A stretch of 64,000 nt of DNA from Clostridium sp. 1001271B_151109_B4 (GCF_015670405.1 NZ_JADPBQ010000012.1:1-64000), one strand, 5' to 3'. Counted from the first letter of the stretch, positions 35,708 through 44,415 are shown. Translations and numbers: made by a program. Notes: generated by a model not told the origin, from the sequence alone.

Positions 35708-36493
35708 ATGGAATTTAGATATGAAATATTTGACACACATTCACATTATGATGATGAAGCTTTCAATGAAGATAGAGAAGCCGTCTTTGAACAAATTAAA
35801 AATGAAGGAGTAGTAGGAATTTTAAATTGTGCATGTTCTAAGTCAAGCTTAAAAACTACTAATGATTTAACGTTAAATTATGACTTTATATATGGAGCTT
35901 TAGGAATTCATCCAAGTGACGCAAATGATTATAATGATGAGGTTAGAAAGGAAATAATTGAATTAGCAACAAATAATAAAAAAATATTAGCTATAGGAGA
36001 AATAGGATTAGATTATTATTGGGAAGAAAATCCGCCTAGGGATGTTCAAAAAAAAGTGTTTAGAGCTCAAATGAAATTAGCAGAAGAGTTAAATTTACCT
36101 GTTGTTATTCATGATAGAGATGCTCATGCTGATACATTAGAGATAATGAAGGAATTTCCGAATGTAATAGGTACAGTTCATTGCTTTTCAGGAAGTCTTG
36201 AGTTTGCAAAAGAATGTGTAAAATTAGGGTATTATATAGGTATTACAGGTGTTGTAACATTTAAAAATGCTAGAAAAATATGCGAAGTAGTTCAAGGGAT
36301 TCCGTTAGATAGATTATTAGTTGAAACTGATTGCCCATATATGGCTCCAGTGCCAAATAGAGGAAAAAGGAATAAATCGGACTATATACGATATATAATA
36401 GAAAAAATAGCTGAAATAAAGGAAATTTCTTCAAAAGAGGTTAATTTGGCTGTAAATGACAATTTCTATCGCTTGATTCACAATAAGAAATAA
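35708..36493 (+). CDS. TatD-family metal-dependent hydrolase (DNase)
   Basis: 261 residues, TIM-barrel amidohydrolase of the TatD group. Ligands: DTHSHYD (two His), Glu in AIGEIGLDYYW, His in VVIHDRDA, His in GTVHCFSGS, Asp in VETDCPYMAP. Predicted 3'-5' exonuclease or repair nuclease. ATG 35708 has AGGGAGAA. With the next three genes it matches the Bacillus order yabD, yabE, rnmV, ksgA. Confidence 0.94.
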   Translation: MEFRYEIFDTHSHYDDEAFNEDREAVFEQIKNEGVVGILNCACSKSSLKTTNDLTLNYDFIYGALGIHPSDANDYNDEVRKEIIELATNNKKILAIGEIGLDYYWEENPPRDVQKKVFRAQMKLAEELNLPVVIHDRDAHADTLEIMKEFPNVIGTVHCFSGSLEFAKECVKLGYYIGITGVVTFKNARKICEVVQGIPLDRLLVETDCPYMAPVPNRGKRNKSDYIRYIIEKIAEIKEISSKEVNLAVNDNFYRLIHNKK

Positions 36494-36659
36494 AGTAAAA
36501 TAAATACTAACAATTGTAAAATTTTTCTAAAAATTTATAAACAGTATCTACAAACTTCAAAAAGCAAAATGCCATTATTTATTTTTATTCAAATTAATTA
36601 TTAAAGGTGTATTTTATTACACTTAAGAAACAGGTTTTATTAAGGATAGGGTGGGAAAT

Positions 36660-36688
36660 TTGACAAAAACATGAATTATTTATATAAT
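36660..36688 (+). promoter_or_regulatory. Consensus promoter of the YabE-like gene
   Basis: TTGACA (36660-36665), 17 nt, TATAAT (36683-36688): a perfect sigma-A pattern. The leader has CTCT/AGAG beside the ribosome site and an ATG-TAG start-stop pair at 36719-36724. Confidence 0.85.
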
Positions 36689-36724
36689 TCAATGGTCGCT
36701 CTTGCCAGAGGAGGTTAAATGTAG

Positions 36725-37774
36725 ATGGTTGAAAAATGGAAGGAAAACTTAAGAAACAATTTTACTAATAGTCCTAAGGCAAAAATAATTACAGGTGCTG
36801 TAAGTGTTGTATTAGTTACATTAGTAATAACACTTGCATGTATGAGAAAAAACATAACAATAATCATTGACGGAAAAGAAGAAACATTTATAACATATAA
36901 AGGGACTGTTAAAGATGTACTTGCAGATAAGGAGATAGAAATTGCTCCTAAGGACAAAGTACAACCAGCTTTAGATGAAAAAATTTCATCAAGGGATGTT
37001 ATTAACATTAAGAGAGCTGTAGAGATTGAAATGGTAGTTAATAGCAAAACTATTGTTATAAAAACTGCTGAAGATACTGTAAAAGATATGCTTGAAGCTG
37101 AAAGTGATGAACTTAATGCTGAAGGAATTGAATTTAATGAAGGATTAGATGAAATAACGCCTTCGTTAGATACTAAAATATCAGATAACCTTACGATTCA
37201 ATTGGTTAAGGTTGAAGTAACAAATGAAGTAGCTACTGAAGATATTGATTATGAAACAATAGTGGAAGAGGACGAAAGTTTAGATATAAACACTGAAGAC
37301 GTTAGACAAGCTGGTGAAGCTGGTCAAAAAGAAATAACTTATAAGGTTGTTAAAAAAGATGGCAAGGAAGTATCTAGAGAAGTAGTTCAATCAAAGGTTA
37401 TTAAAGAACCTGTAAACGAAATTATAGCGCAAGGTACCAGAAGGGTATTTGCTAGTAGAGATGGAGAAATGGAGTATAAAGATTTAATTTATTGTGAATC
37501 TACTGCATATGCAGGAGATACTATTACTGCAACAGGAACTGTGCCAAGTTATAATCCAGGTGGGATAAGCACAATAGCAGTTGATCCAAGAGTAATTCCA
37601 TTGGGTAGTTTAGTTTACGTAGAAAATTATGGTAAAGCTATTGCGGCGGATACAGGTGGTTTAATTAAGGGAAAAATAATCGATGTATTTCTTAATTCAG
37701 AATCTGAATGTAGATCATGGGGAAGAAAATATAACGTTCCAGTATATATTTTAGCATATCCTGGAGAATGGTAA
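36725..37774 (+). CDS. YabE-like cell-wall protein: DUF348, G5 and 3D domains
   Basis: 349 residues. Membrane anchor or signal at about 20-40 (IITGAVSVVLVTLVITLACM). Two ubiquitin-like DUF348 repeats at about 43-150, a G5 domain at about 155-225, and a 3D domain at about 250-349 with VDPRVIPLGSLVYVENYGKAIAADTGG...IDVF. The 3D aspartates match MltA-type/Rpf-like lytic enzymes, so it probably cleaves peptidoglycan. ATG 36725 is 10 nt from GGAGG; an ATG-TAG pair sits closer to that site. Its terminator overlaps the stop. Confidence 0.92.
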   Translation: MVEKWKENLRNNFTNSPKAKIITGAVSVVLVTLVITLACMRKNITIIIDGKEETFITYKGTVKDVLADKEIEIAPKDKVQPALDEKISSRDVINIKRAVEIEMVVNSKTIVIKTAEDTVKDMLEAESDELNAEGIEFNEGLDEITPSLDTKISDNLTIQLVKVEVTNEVATEDIDYETIVEEDESLDINTEDVRQAGEAGQKEITYKVVKKDGKEVSREVVQSKVIKEPVNEIIAQGTRRVFASRDGEMEYKDLIYCESTAYAGDTITATGTVPSYNPGGISTIAVDPRVIPLGSLVYVENYGKAIAADTGGLIKGKIIDVFLNSESECRSWGRKYNVPVYILAYPGEW

Positions 37775-37820
37775 TATTAAAGGAGGTTAGTTGTTGGACT
37801 AGCCTCCTTTAATATTTTTA
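37773..37820 (+). terminator. Strong terminator after the YabE-like gene
   Basis: An 18-bp stem (37773-37790 with 37799-37816, one G-T pair) beginning within the stop codon, followed by T. It uncouples rnmV from the upstream gene. Confidence 0.93.
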
Positions 37821-37871
37821 AAAATTTAGTATAAAATTTATACAGAATAATGAATATAAATTTACAAAGGT

Positions 37872-37900
37872 TTGACATTATATGAATATAAGGATAAATT
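37872..37900 (+). promoter_or_regulatory. Promoter of rnmV-rsmA
   Basis: TTGACA (37872-37877), 17 nt, TAAATT (37895-37900). The TTG at 37872 that could open the rnmV frame is thus part of the -35. Confidence 0.65.
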
Positions 37901-37934
37901 AATAAGAGATAATAAAGGAAAGGAAGAGATTCTT

Positions 37935-38489
37935 TTGATTAAAGAGGTTATAGTAGTTGAGGGAAAAGATGACATCGCAGCCGTAAAAAAGGCCGTTAAT
38001 GCAGAAATGATTGCCACTGGTGGTTTTGGAATAAATGCTAAAGTTATTGCTAGAATTAAAGAAGCACAAAAAAGAAAAGGAGTAATAGTATTAACTGATC
38101 CTGATTTTGCTGGTGAAAAGATAAGAAAGATAATAGCAAAGAGAGTTCCGGGAATAAAGCATGCATATATTGCACAAGAAGATGGAATTAAGGATGATGA
38201 TATAGGAGTAGAAAACGCTAGTCCGGAGGTCATTATAGAAGCCTTAAATAGAGCAAAGATTACATTAGAAGAAAAGGTTGAAACATTTGATACTCAAGAT
38301 ATGTTTTATTTTAGATTAAATGGTGATCCTAATGCAAAAGCTAGAAGAATAAAGCTTGGAAATAAGTTAGGAATTGGTTATGGAAATGCAAATCAAATGT
38401 TATCAAGATTAAATAATTATGGAATAACTAAGGAAGAATTTATAGAAGCTATTAAATACGTAGATGCAGAACTAGAGAAGGAGAAATAA
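37935..38489 (+). CDS. rnmV: Ribonuclease M5
   Basis: 184 residues. Toprim domain: IKEVIVVEGKDDIAAV (catalytic Glu) and VLTDPDFAGEKIRK (Asp-x-Asp). Matures 5S rRNA precursor. The start is TTG 37935, giving MIKEVIVVEG as in the family, with AGGAAGAG upstream. A longer in-frame start at 37872 overlaps a promoter. The rsmA ATG follows the stop with no gap, so the two are co-translated. Confidence 0.93.
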   Translation: MIKEVIVVEGKDDIAAVKKAVNAEMIATGGFGINAKVIARIKEAQKRKGVIVLTDPDFAGEKIRKIIAKRVPGIKHAYIAQEDGIKDDDIGVENASPEVIIEALNRAKITLEEKVETFDTQDMFYFRLNGDPNAKARRIKLGNKLGIGYGNANQMLSRLNNYGITKEEFIEAIKYVDAELEKEK

Positions 38490-39332
38490 ATGGATATAAA
38501 AGATGTAAAAACAGCTGAGTTGGTTAAAAAGTATAATTTTAAGTTTTCTAAAAGTTTAGGTCAAAACTTCTTAATTGATGATTCAGTACCTAGAGATATA
38601 GTTTCAGGAGCAGAAGTTGATGGAGAAGATTTAGTTATAGAAATAGGGCCGGGAGTAGGTACATTAACAGCTCAATTATTAAAGAGAGCTAAAAAAGTAG
38701 TTGCAATAGAATTAGATAATGACTTAATACCAATATTAGAACAAGAGTTAGGAGATAATCCTAATTTTACACTTATACATAATGATGCATTAAAGGTTGA
38801 TTTTAATGAAGTAATAGGCGAAGAGAAGAGTGTAAAGCTAGTTGCTAATTTACCTTATTATGTTACAACACCTATAATAGTAAAATTACTTAAGGATGGG
38901 TATAATTTTAAATCATTAACAATAATGATTCAAAAAGAAGTTGCAGAGAGAATGAATGCAGAGCCTGGAAATAAAGATTATGGGGCACTATCTTTACTTG
39001 TTCAATATTACTGTAATACAAGTATTGTAAGAAGGGTACCGCCAAGTTGTTTTATACCTAGACCAAAGGTTGATTCAATAGTTATTAGATTAGATAAGCT
39101 TAGTGAACCAAAAGTTAAGGTTGAAAATGAAAAATTATTCTTTGATATAATAAGAAATTCTTTTAATATGAGAAGAAAAACTTTATGGAATGGTGTTAAG
39201 AGCATTGGACCAGCAAAGGAAAAACTTGAGGAGGCTTTTGAAAAGGCAGGAATTGATCCTAAGAGAAGAGGGGAAACATTATCTATCCAAGAATTTGCTA
39301 TGCTTGCAAATTGTATCAATGAAATTTTATAA
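38490..39332 (+). CDS. rsmA: 16S rRNA dimethyladenosine transferase
   Basis: 280 residues (KsgA). [15 protein letters not shown] motif [22 protein letters not shown]-type acidic loop and catalytic [10 protein letters not shown] are all present. Dimethylates two adjacent adenines near the 3' end of 16S rRNA. ATG 38490 directly follows the rnmV stop, with GAGAAGGAG inside rnmV as ribosome site. Confidence 0.97.
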   Translation: MDIKDVKTAELVKKYNFKFSKSLGQNFLIDDSVPRDIVSGAEVDGEDLVIEIGPGVGTLTAQLLKRAKKVVAIELDNDLIPILEQELGDNPNFTLIHNDALKVDFNEVIGEEKSVKLVANLPYYVTTPIIVKLLKDGYNFKSLTIMIQKEVAERMNAEPGNKDYGALSLLVQYYCNTSIVRRVPPSCFIPRPKVDSIVIRLDKLSEPKVKVENEKLFFDIIRNSFNMRRKTLWNGVKSIGPAKEKLEEAFEKAGIDPKRRGETLSIQEFAMLANCINEIL

Positions 39333-39457
39333 TACAAGTGTTATTTCAAATTATAAATTCTATAAAGCCAATAAGTAAGCCACTTAAAAATAGGAACATA
39401 TTTTATAATGTTGAACATATAATATATGGAATTAATATAAAGTGGGGGTTCTAGAGA

Positions 39458-40681
39458 ATGGCAAGTAATAGTAGATTGTATAGAAACTTCGTAATTCTAC
39501 AGGAGGATGAACGAGGATATGCAAACTCTGATGATAAAACATTATCTGGATATTCTAAGATAGAAGCAAAAGGAGATAAATGTAAAATTTCTTTCTATGC
39601 TCAAAATCTTAAAAAAGATGATGATAAATACTACATGTTACTTATTTGTTGTAAGAAAGATATGAAGCAAATAGTGAATTTGGGTCCTTTAGACGTAAGT
39701 GATAGTGGTAAAGGTGAAGCAACAAAGGAATATAATGTATCAAACATTGCTGGATTAAATTTAGAGTTTGATAAGATTTGTGGAACTGCTATAGCCAAAA
39801 TGAATAATAACACTCCAATTTTTGTAATGTGCGGATTTTTAAATGGACAACAACCTAGTGAAAATTGGAAGAGTTATATTGTTGTTAAAGCCAAAGATGT
39901 TCGGGTAATAAGAGCAGCTTCAGATAAAGATTCTAAGAAAGAACAAAGAAAACCAGAGTTAAAAAAGAACCAAAGTAAATCAAGCAACAATGAAATTAAA
40001 GATTCTAAGGTAGAAGAAAAAATTACTGAAGAAAAAATTGATAGAGAAAAAATTGATAGAGAAAAAGAAGAAGAATTAAAAGAAGAAGTTAAAATACAAG
40101 AAGTAGAAGAAGTAAAAGAGGTAAAAGAGGTAAAAGAAGTAAAAGAAGAAATTTCAAATCAAATAATCGAAGAAATTACCCCAAGAGAAAATTTAAGAGG
40201 TAAATTTGAAGATTATGAAGATGAAATTGAATCTAATAAAGAATTCGATCCAGTAAGTGGAAAGATAAGAGGAAGCATAGGAGAGTATTTTGAATCAATA
40301 GTTGATGGATTTGAAAGAGATTATAGTAGTATAGATGAGTTAAAATACACAAAATGGTATAGGGTACCAATTCATGATTTACATGAAATGTGTAATATGT
40401 CTAATTATAATAAGTATACATTAGCTTATTATCCAATGCTGAATTACTACCCATATATTAAGAAATATGGATACTTTATGATTGGGTATAAGTGTGATTC
40501 AAGAGGAAATCTAAAACATATTATTTATGGAGTTCCAGGAAAGAAGGATAAGGATGAACAGCCTTATGATGGAAGGACAGGTTTTGTAACCTGGGTAAAT
40601 ACTAATGGAAAAAGTAGTGATGGCTGTTGGTTAATGTTTTATGATTTTAAAAATTCAACAGTTGTTGTTCCAATGCAATAA
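39458..40681 (+). CDS. Conserved-looking clostridial protein with charged linker, function unknown
   Basis: 407 residues, no signal peptide. The N-terminal domain (about 1-155) is beta-rich (FVILQEDERGY, SGYSKIEAKGDKCKISFYAQNL, YMLLICCK). A very acidic/basic linker (about 160-245) contains tandem VKE units (EVKEVKEVKEVKE). The C-terminal domain (about 260-407) has many aromatic residues (YYPMLNYYPYIKKYGYFMIGY, GFVTWVNT, DGCWLMFYDF). I do not recognise either domain by function. It follows rsmA, where Bacillus has yabG and veg, but is unrelated to both by eye. ATG 39458 has GTGGGGG. Confidence 0.8.
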   Translation: MASNSRLYRNFVILQEDERGYANSDDKTLSGYSKIEAKGDKCKISFYAQNLKKDDDKYYMLLICCKKDMKQIVNLGPLDVSDSGKGEATKEYNVSNIAGLNLEFDKICGTAIAKMNNNTPIFVMCGFLNGQQPSENWKSYIVVKAKDVRVIRAASDKDSKKEQRKPELKKNQSKSSNNEIKDSKVEEKITEEKIDREKIDREKEEELKEEVKIQEVEEVKEVKEVKEVKEEISNQIIEEITPRENLRGKFEDYEDEIESNKEFDPVSGKIRGSIGEYFESIVDGFERDYSSIDELKYTKWYRVPIHDLHEMCNMSNYNKYTLAYYPMLNYYPYIKKYGYFMIGYKCDSRGNLKHIIYGVPGKKDKDEQPYDGRTGFVTWVNTNGKSSDGCWLMFYDFKNSTVVVPMQ

Positions 40682-40696
40682 TGAAGAACATAGTGC

Positions 40697-40722
40697 TTAG
40701 ATAGTATATCTAAATTTTTTTT
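40697..40722 (+). terminator. Terminator after 39458-40681
   Basis: TTAGATA, loop GTA, TATCTAA, then eight T. Confidence 0.85.
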
Positions 40723-40750
40723 GAAGATTAATATAATAAATTAAAATAAA

Positions 40751-40811
40751 TTGCTAATATTGGAATAAAGTATTATAATTATCTTTATTAGGAGAAGCAT
40801 ATGCTTCTCCT
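40751..40811 (+). promoter_or_regulatory. Promoter and perfect palindrome at the transcript start
   Basis: TTGCTA (40751-40756), 17 nt, TATAAT (40774-40779). A perfect 22-bp palindrome (half-site AGGAGAAGCAT, 40790-40811) begins about 4 nt after the expected start. It may be an operator or a 5' hairpin; without a loop, operator is the better guess. Confidence 0.6.
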
Positions 40812-40845
40812 ATTATTTTAATTAACAAATTAAAAGGAGATACAA

Positions 40846-41670
40846 ATGTTAAGGGCATTAAAAAAATATATTTTAAGTTCATTTTTAATAATGTTTGTAC
40901 TTAGTTTTTCGGGGTGTACAATTATAGAAAATGTTGAAAAAAAGTTTGGATTGAAGAATGATTATTTTGAGTATTTAAATTCAAGTGACATAGAACAAAT
41001 TAGTATACAAAGTACAAGAGATACAGGATTTAAATTTATAGTAACAGAAACAAGCGCTATTAGAGATATTTATAATATATTATCTAGAGCAAAAATAAGA
41101 GAAAATAAATCGAGTTTGGAGCCAGATTATAAGTTTGAATTTGATTTAGGTGATGAAGTTAAAGAGTTTTATTATGTGGTTGGAACAGAAGATGGGAATT
41201 TTTATAACGATGGTAATACATTTTCAGTTTCTAAAAGATTAGATGAAGTAATAATTAAAAATTTATCTTTTATAAGAAAGCCTAGGGATTTCGATTATAT
41301 TTATTATCAAACCATTTTAGAAATATTACAACCAGTAAGTAAAGTTGAAAATATAAATGATTATAAGGTAGGAGTAAACATAAGTGGAGATATAGATTGT
41401 TTAAAATATGTATTTTCTACTGATATAAATAGTTTTTTAGATAAAGCTAAACAAATTATTCCAAATGTTGAGCTAGTAGATAATAATGAGGTAGATTTTG
41501 ATATAGTTGTTACTGTAAAAAATAGAGGATATGATAGCAGTAATTTTAAAACATTAATTACTGTAAAAAATAAAAAGGAAAATACAGAAGATAAATACTA
41601 TGTTTCAGCAGTTAATGAGTTCAAAGAATGGAGCATAGAGGTATTGAAGAGTAAACCTAAAGGTTGGTAA
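40846..41670 (+). CDS. Lipoprotein of unknown function
   Basis: 274 residues. Signal: LRALKKYILSSFLIMFVLSFSGC with lipobox FSGC (Cys about 24). The mature part is beta-rich with DFDYIYYQTILEILQPVSKVENI. A two-part fold is suggested, but I do not recognise the family (YhfM-like proteins are one possibility). ATG 40846 has AAAGGAG. Its promoter carries a perfect palindrome. Confidence 0.75.
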   Translation: MLRALKKYILSSFLIMFVLSFSGCTIIENVEKKFGLKNDYFEYLNSSDIEQISIQSTRDTGFKFIVTETSAIRDIYNILSRAKIRENKSSLEPDYKFEFDLGDEVKEFYYVVGTEDGNFYNDGNTFSVSKRLDEVIIKNLSFIRKPRDFDYIYYQTILEILQPVSKVENINDYKVGVNISGDIDCLKYVFSTDINSFLDKAKQIIPNVELVDNNEVDFDIVVTVKNRGYDSSNFKTLITVKNKKENTEDKYYVSAVNEFKEWSIEVLKSKPKGW

Positions 41671-41679
41671 GAGGGGTTA

Positions 41680-41767
41680 ATAGTTTAAGGATAAAACTTC
41701 TTATGGAGTTTCTAATAATATATTTTAAAGTCTGCCTAGGCAGACTTTATTTTTTTACTATTAACTA
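41680..41767. repeat. Palindromic intergenic repeat, copy 4
   Basis: TTAATAGTTTAAGGAT, hairpin AAACTTCTTATGGAGTTT, CTAATAATATATT, hairpin AAAGTCTGCC/GGCAGACTTT with T run, then ACTATTAACTATTAA. Nearly identical in layout to copy 5 and a likely terminator for both convergent genes. Confidence 0.85.
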
Positions 41768-42415
41768 TTAAATGGTTGCTATATTAGATTTAAGCATTCT
41801 AACTAATCTTTCTACCGGTAATAATGTAAGTAAAACTAAGCAAATTATTAATTCTCCACCTACGGCTAGACCGTTAACGCTTAGTGAATAAATAATTGGA
41901 GATATACCTTCTGGTGCATATGAACCAAAGAAAACTACGCCTGAAATAAAATGTGAAATAAAGCGTAGCAACATACTGACACTTGCTCCTAAATATTTAT
42001 TTTTAAAGAATCCGGCAACTCCAACAGCCATAAATGGTAATGGATAATCAAATAATACTTGAATGGGATTTAAGATATATGGATCTAGTATTAATTTGAA
42101 TAATCCAAAAAGGAAACCTGTAAATAGTCCAATAGAAGGGCCATAAACAAATGAAATAATGATTATTGGAATCATACTACCTAAAGAAATGCTTCCACCG
42201 CCATTAGGTAGGGAATAAATCTTTATCATGTCTAAGATAAATGCTAAAGCAATAGCTAGTCCTATTCGTGCTATTAACTTTGAATTGAATTTTAATGATT
42301 TAAATTTAATAAAAGCAATTAATAAAATTGCACAGCCAACTAAAGTGATTAATGTTAATGGGCTGCTAAAAATAGTTTTGAAATTTTCTCCAAGTGTTGC
42401 TAGAAAATTTGACAT
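41768..42415 (-). CDS. thiT: ThiT, substrate-binding S component of the thiamine ECF transporter
   Basis: 215 residues with six helices. Family blocks: GSISLGSMIPIIIISFVYGPSIGLFTGFLFGLFKLILDP, NPIQVLFDYPLPFMAVGVAGFF and FISHFISGVVFFGSYAPEG (aromatic residues of the thiamine site). It works with a shared EcfA/A'/T module encoded elsewhere. An extra N-terminal helix is present (about 15-35). ATG 42415 follows AAGGAGG. A TPP riboswitch directly upstream confirms the role. Confidence 0.93.
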   Translation of the reverse strand: MSNFLATLGENFKTIFSSPLTLITLVGCAILLIAFIKFKSLKFNSKLIARIGLAIALAFILDMIKIYSLPNGGGSISLGSMIPIIIISFVYGPSIGLFTGFLFGLFKLILDPYILNPIQVLFDYPLPFMAVGVAGFFKNKYLGASVSMLLRFISHFISGVVFFGSYAPEGISPIIYSLSVNGLAVGGELIICLVLLTLLPVERLVRMLKSNIATI

Positions 42416-42483
42416 AAAAAAATACCTCCTTATTTGCGTAAGAGGTACCTAGGCATTAGAATATATATAATTTATTCTATAAT

Positions 42484-42568
42484 GGCTTTCCTACGCTGGA
42501 ATTATCCAGATCAGGTTAAAAGGGTTGATGAAGAAGTCATCTCTCAGCCTTTGGGCACCCCTAGCAAC
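42484..42568 (-). promoter_or_regulatory. TPP riboswitch
   Basis: Minus strand reads AGGGGTGCCC, GGCTGAGAGATGA, ACCCTTTTAACCTGATC, TGGATAATTCCAGCGTAGG, the THI-box blocks in order. It lies 70 nt before thiT and probably represses it when thiamine pyrophosphate is plentiful. I see no clear separate terminator, so translational control is possible. Confidence 0.95.
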
Positions 42569-42597
42569 TTTATATTAAATATATTTTAGCCATAAAT

Positions 42598-42801
42598 TTA
42601 CAAAAAGTCAACATTCTTATTAATCATTTGAGAAGACTTATAATTTGTATTAGAAGATTTATTAAATAAATTAGTTAAACTTATATTAGTGCCTATAGGC
42701 ATAATAGTTTCAAATGAAGTTAGTGGCATAGTTATAACAGAATCATCCTCTAATAGTATGAAAGCATCATTGCCTGTATAATCTAATATCATTCCTTTCA
42801 T
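42598..42801 (-). CDS. Small conserved-looking protein, unknown
   Basis: 67 residues: MKGMILDYTGNDAFILLEDDSVITMPLTSFETIMPIGTNISL looks like a small beta-barrel (SH3- or OB-like), followed by a Ser/Asn-rich tail. ATG 42801 has GGATGG upstream on the minus strand; the frame is open to 42867, but that part looks random. Function not recognisable. Confidence 0.6.
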   Translation of the reverse strand: MKGMILDYTGNDAFILLEDDSVITMPLTSFETIMPIGTNISLTNLFNKSSNTNYKSSQMINKNVDFL

Positions 42802-42852
42802 GATAATACACCATCCTAAATAAATTTTTATTAGTTTACCCTTAAAATATAA

Positions 42853-42890
42853 TAAAAATACATCCAAGAATGTTCTTGGATGTATTTTTA
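42853..42890. terminator. Terminator after padR
   Basis: TACATCCAAGAA, loop TG, TTCTTGGATGTA with T on the minus side (and on the plus side). It includes the last codon of the PadR gene. Confidence 0.85.
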
Positions 42891-43343
42891 TAAATATAAA
42901 TCTTTATAAACAATTTGAAAGACTTTTAAAGATTCTTCAATTTTATGCTTAAGTAATTTTTTTCTATTAGTAAATTCCTTTTCGCCTAATGGTGTTAATG
43001 AATAAAACTTTTGAAATTTCTTTTTTGGATCATCCCATTGTCCTATAACTAATCCTTCCTTTTCTAACTTTTTTAATAAAGGATAGATTCCACCGGTACT
43101 AGGGGTCCAAAGACCATTAGTTCTTTCTGCAACTTTTGTAGAGATTTCATTACCATTTGTAGGTCCAGATTTTAATATATGGAGTACATAAATGGGTAAT
43201 AAGCCTTTTGTAAAAATCTGACCAACAGCTTCCTTTTCTTTTTGTACTTTTTTTAGTTCAGCAAGCTTAGCTTTATACTCATCATGTAGTCTCTTTTCCT
43301 CAGCTTTAATATCTTCTAGATTGTTAAAATCAAAGTCGCCCAT
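42888..43343 (-). CDS. PadR-family transcriptional regulator with N-terminal coiled coil
   Basis: 151 residues. Residues about 10-40 are a charged helix (EEKRLHDEYKAKLAELKKVQKEKE). The PadR winged helix is at about 48-120 (LLPIYVLHILKSGPTNGNEISTKVAERTNGLWTPSTGGIYPLLKKLEKEGLV), followed by a dimerisation helix. It starts 3 nt after the degV stop, so degV and padR form an operon. The tandem palindromes before degV (44242-44288) are a likely autoregulatory operator. Confidence 0.9.
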   Translation of the reverse strand: MGDFDFNNLEDIKAEEKRLHDEYKAKLAELKKVQKEKEAVGQIFTKGLLPIYVLHILKSGPTNGNEISTKVAERTNGLWTPSTGGIYPLLKKLEKEGLVIGQWDDPKKKFQKFYSLTPLGEKEFTNRKKLLKHKIEESLKVFQIVYKDLYL

Positions 43344-43346
43344 TAT

Positions 43347-44192
43347 TTATTTTTCCATTTTAACAGAGAATCCTATTAATCCAGGACCACCATGGACACC
43401 AAGAGCAGGACTTATTTCTGCAATTTTAGTTGAAGCTACATTTGGTAATGATTTTATAGATTCCATATATTTAGTAGCTTCTTCTTCACAGCCAGCATGT
43501 AAAACTGCTACTTCACATTTTCCTTTTTCTAAATAGCCTTTTAAAATTTCAGTCATTTTAGATAAGGATTGTTTTCTGCCCCTAACTTTAGCAACATTAT
43601 AGTAAATTCCATTTTCGTCAGTAGTTATTATAGGTTTAAGATTTAAGAATTCACCAACAGTTCCTGCTAATCTTCCTATTCTTCCACCTTTTTTTAGATA
43701 TTCTAATGTACTAATTGTAAAATATCCAATAACTCTTTTTCTAATTTTAGGTAATTCTTCTACTATTTCTTCGAAACTTTTACCTTCTCTTATAAGTTTA
43801 GAAGTTTCTATAACTATTTCGCCTTGAGGATAAGCTAGTATTTTTGTATCATAAACGAAAGAAGTTAATTTTGGATGATCTTCTAAAGCTAATCTTAAAG
43901 CATTATAGCTTCCTGAAAGACCACTTGAAATAGAAATACAAATCACGTGTGTATATCCTTCTTCTTCTAATTTATTTAAAGTTTCTTCGGTTTCTTTAGC
44001 GCTTGGTAAAGATGTTGTCGGAATTTCCTTTTCTAAGTTAGCATAAACTTCAGATGGTGAAATATCTATTCTATCTCTATAATCACCACTAGAGTAAATT
44101 ATTCTAAGTGGTAATAAATTAACGTTATTTTCTCTTAATGTATTTAAATCAAGATCGCATGCGCTATCTGTAATTAAAGCAATTTTTTGCAT
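43347..44192 (-). CDS. DegV-family fatty-acid-binding protein (FakB type)
   Basis: 281 residues. TDSACDL near the N terminus, CISISSGLSGSYNALRLA and PALGVHGGPGLIGF near the C terminus are the DegV signatures that bind a fatty acid and present it to FakA kinase. ATG 44192 follows GGAGGATT. Co-transcribed with the downstream padR gene, unusual company that suggests lipid- or envelope-related control by that PadR protein. Confidence 0.92.
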   Translation of the reverse strand: MQKIALITDSACDLDLNTLRENNVNLLPLRIIYSSGDYRDRIDISPSEVYANLEKEIPTTSLPSAKETEETLNKLEEEGYTHVICISISSGLSGSYNALRLALEDHPKLTSFVYDTKILAYPQGEIVIETSKLIREGKSFEEIVEELPKIRKRVIGYFTISTLEYLKKGGRIGRLAGTVGEFLNLKPIITTDENGIYYNVAKVRGRKQSLSKMTEILKGYLEKGKCEVAVLHAGCEEEATKYMESIKSLPNVASTKIAEISPALGVHGGPGLIGFSVKMEK

Positions 44193-44227
44193 ATAAAAAA
44201 TCCTCCGATAATTTATTTTATATTTTT

Positions 44228-44288
44228 AGTATATCATATCAGATAATATTATCAATAGTGATAGGGATAATATTATCACTATTGATAA
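44228..44288 (-). promoter_or_regulatory. degV-padR promoter with tandem palindromic operator
   Basis: Minus strand TTGATA (44255-44250), 16 nt, TATACT (44233-44228). The 12-mer palindrome GATAATATTATC occurs twice (44242-44253 and 44266-44277), 24 nt apart. TTATCAATAGTGATA (44249-44263) and TATCACTATTGATAA (44274-44288) form a perfect 15-bp inverted repeat covering the -35. PadR binding is inferred. Confidence 0.6.
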
Positions 44289-44350
44289 GGTTATGCAATT
44301 TTATAAAATTTTATTATGTTAAATTAAAAAATATATATAACTAAAAACTA

Positions 44351-44415
44351 TTTACATATAATTCCAAAAGAGATAGAATGTATATGAGAGTTAAAATATA
44401 CACAATATATTGTGT
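44351..44415 (+). promoter_or_regulatory. nrdD promoter with NrdR box
   Basis: TTTACA (44351-44356), 17 nt, TAGAAT (44374-44379). ACACAATATATTGTGT (44400-44415) is a perfect palindrome and fits the NrdR consensus ACACWATATATWGTGT. I find no clear second box at the usual distance. Confidence 0.8.

Noticed and set aside
36521-36535. CodY-like site before the YabE-like gene (13 of 15)
   Set aside because: In such A/T-rich DNA this score is expected by chance, and it is far (about 140 nt) from the promoter.
37872-37934. Longer N terminus of RNase M5 from TTG 37872
   Set aside because: The TTG is part of a TTGACA -35 element and the extra residues do not match the family; TTG 37935 has a ribosome site.
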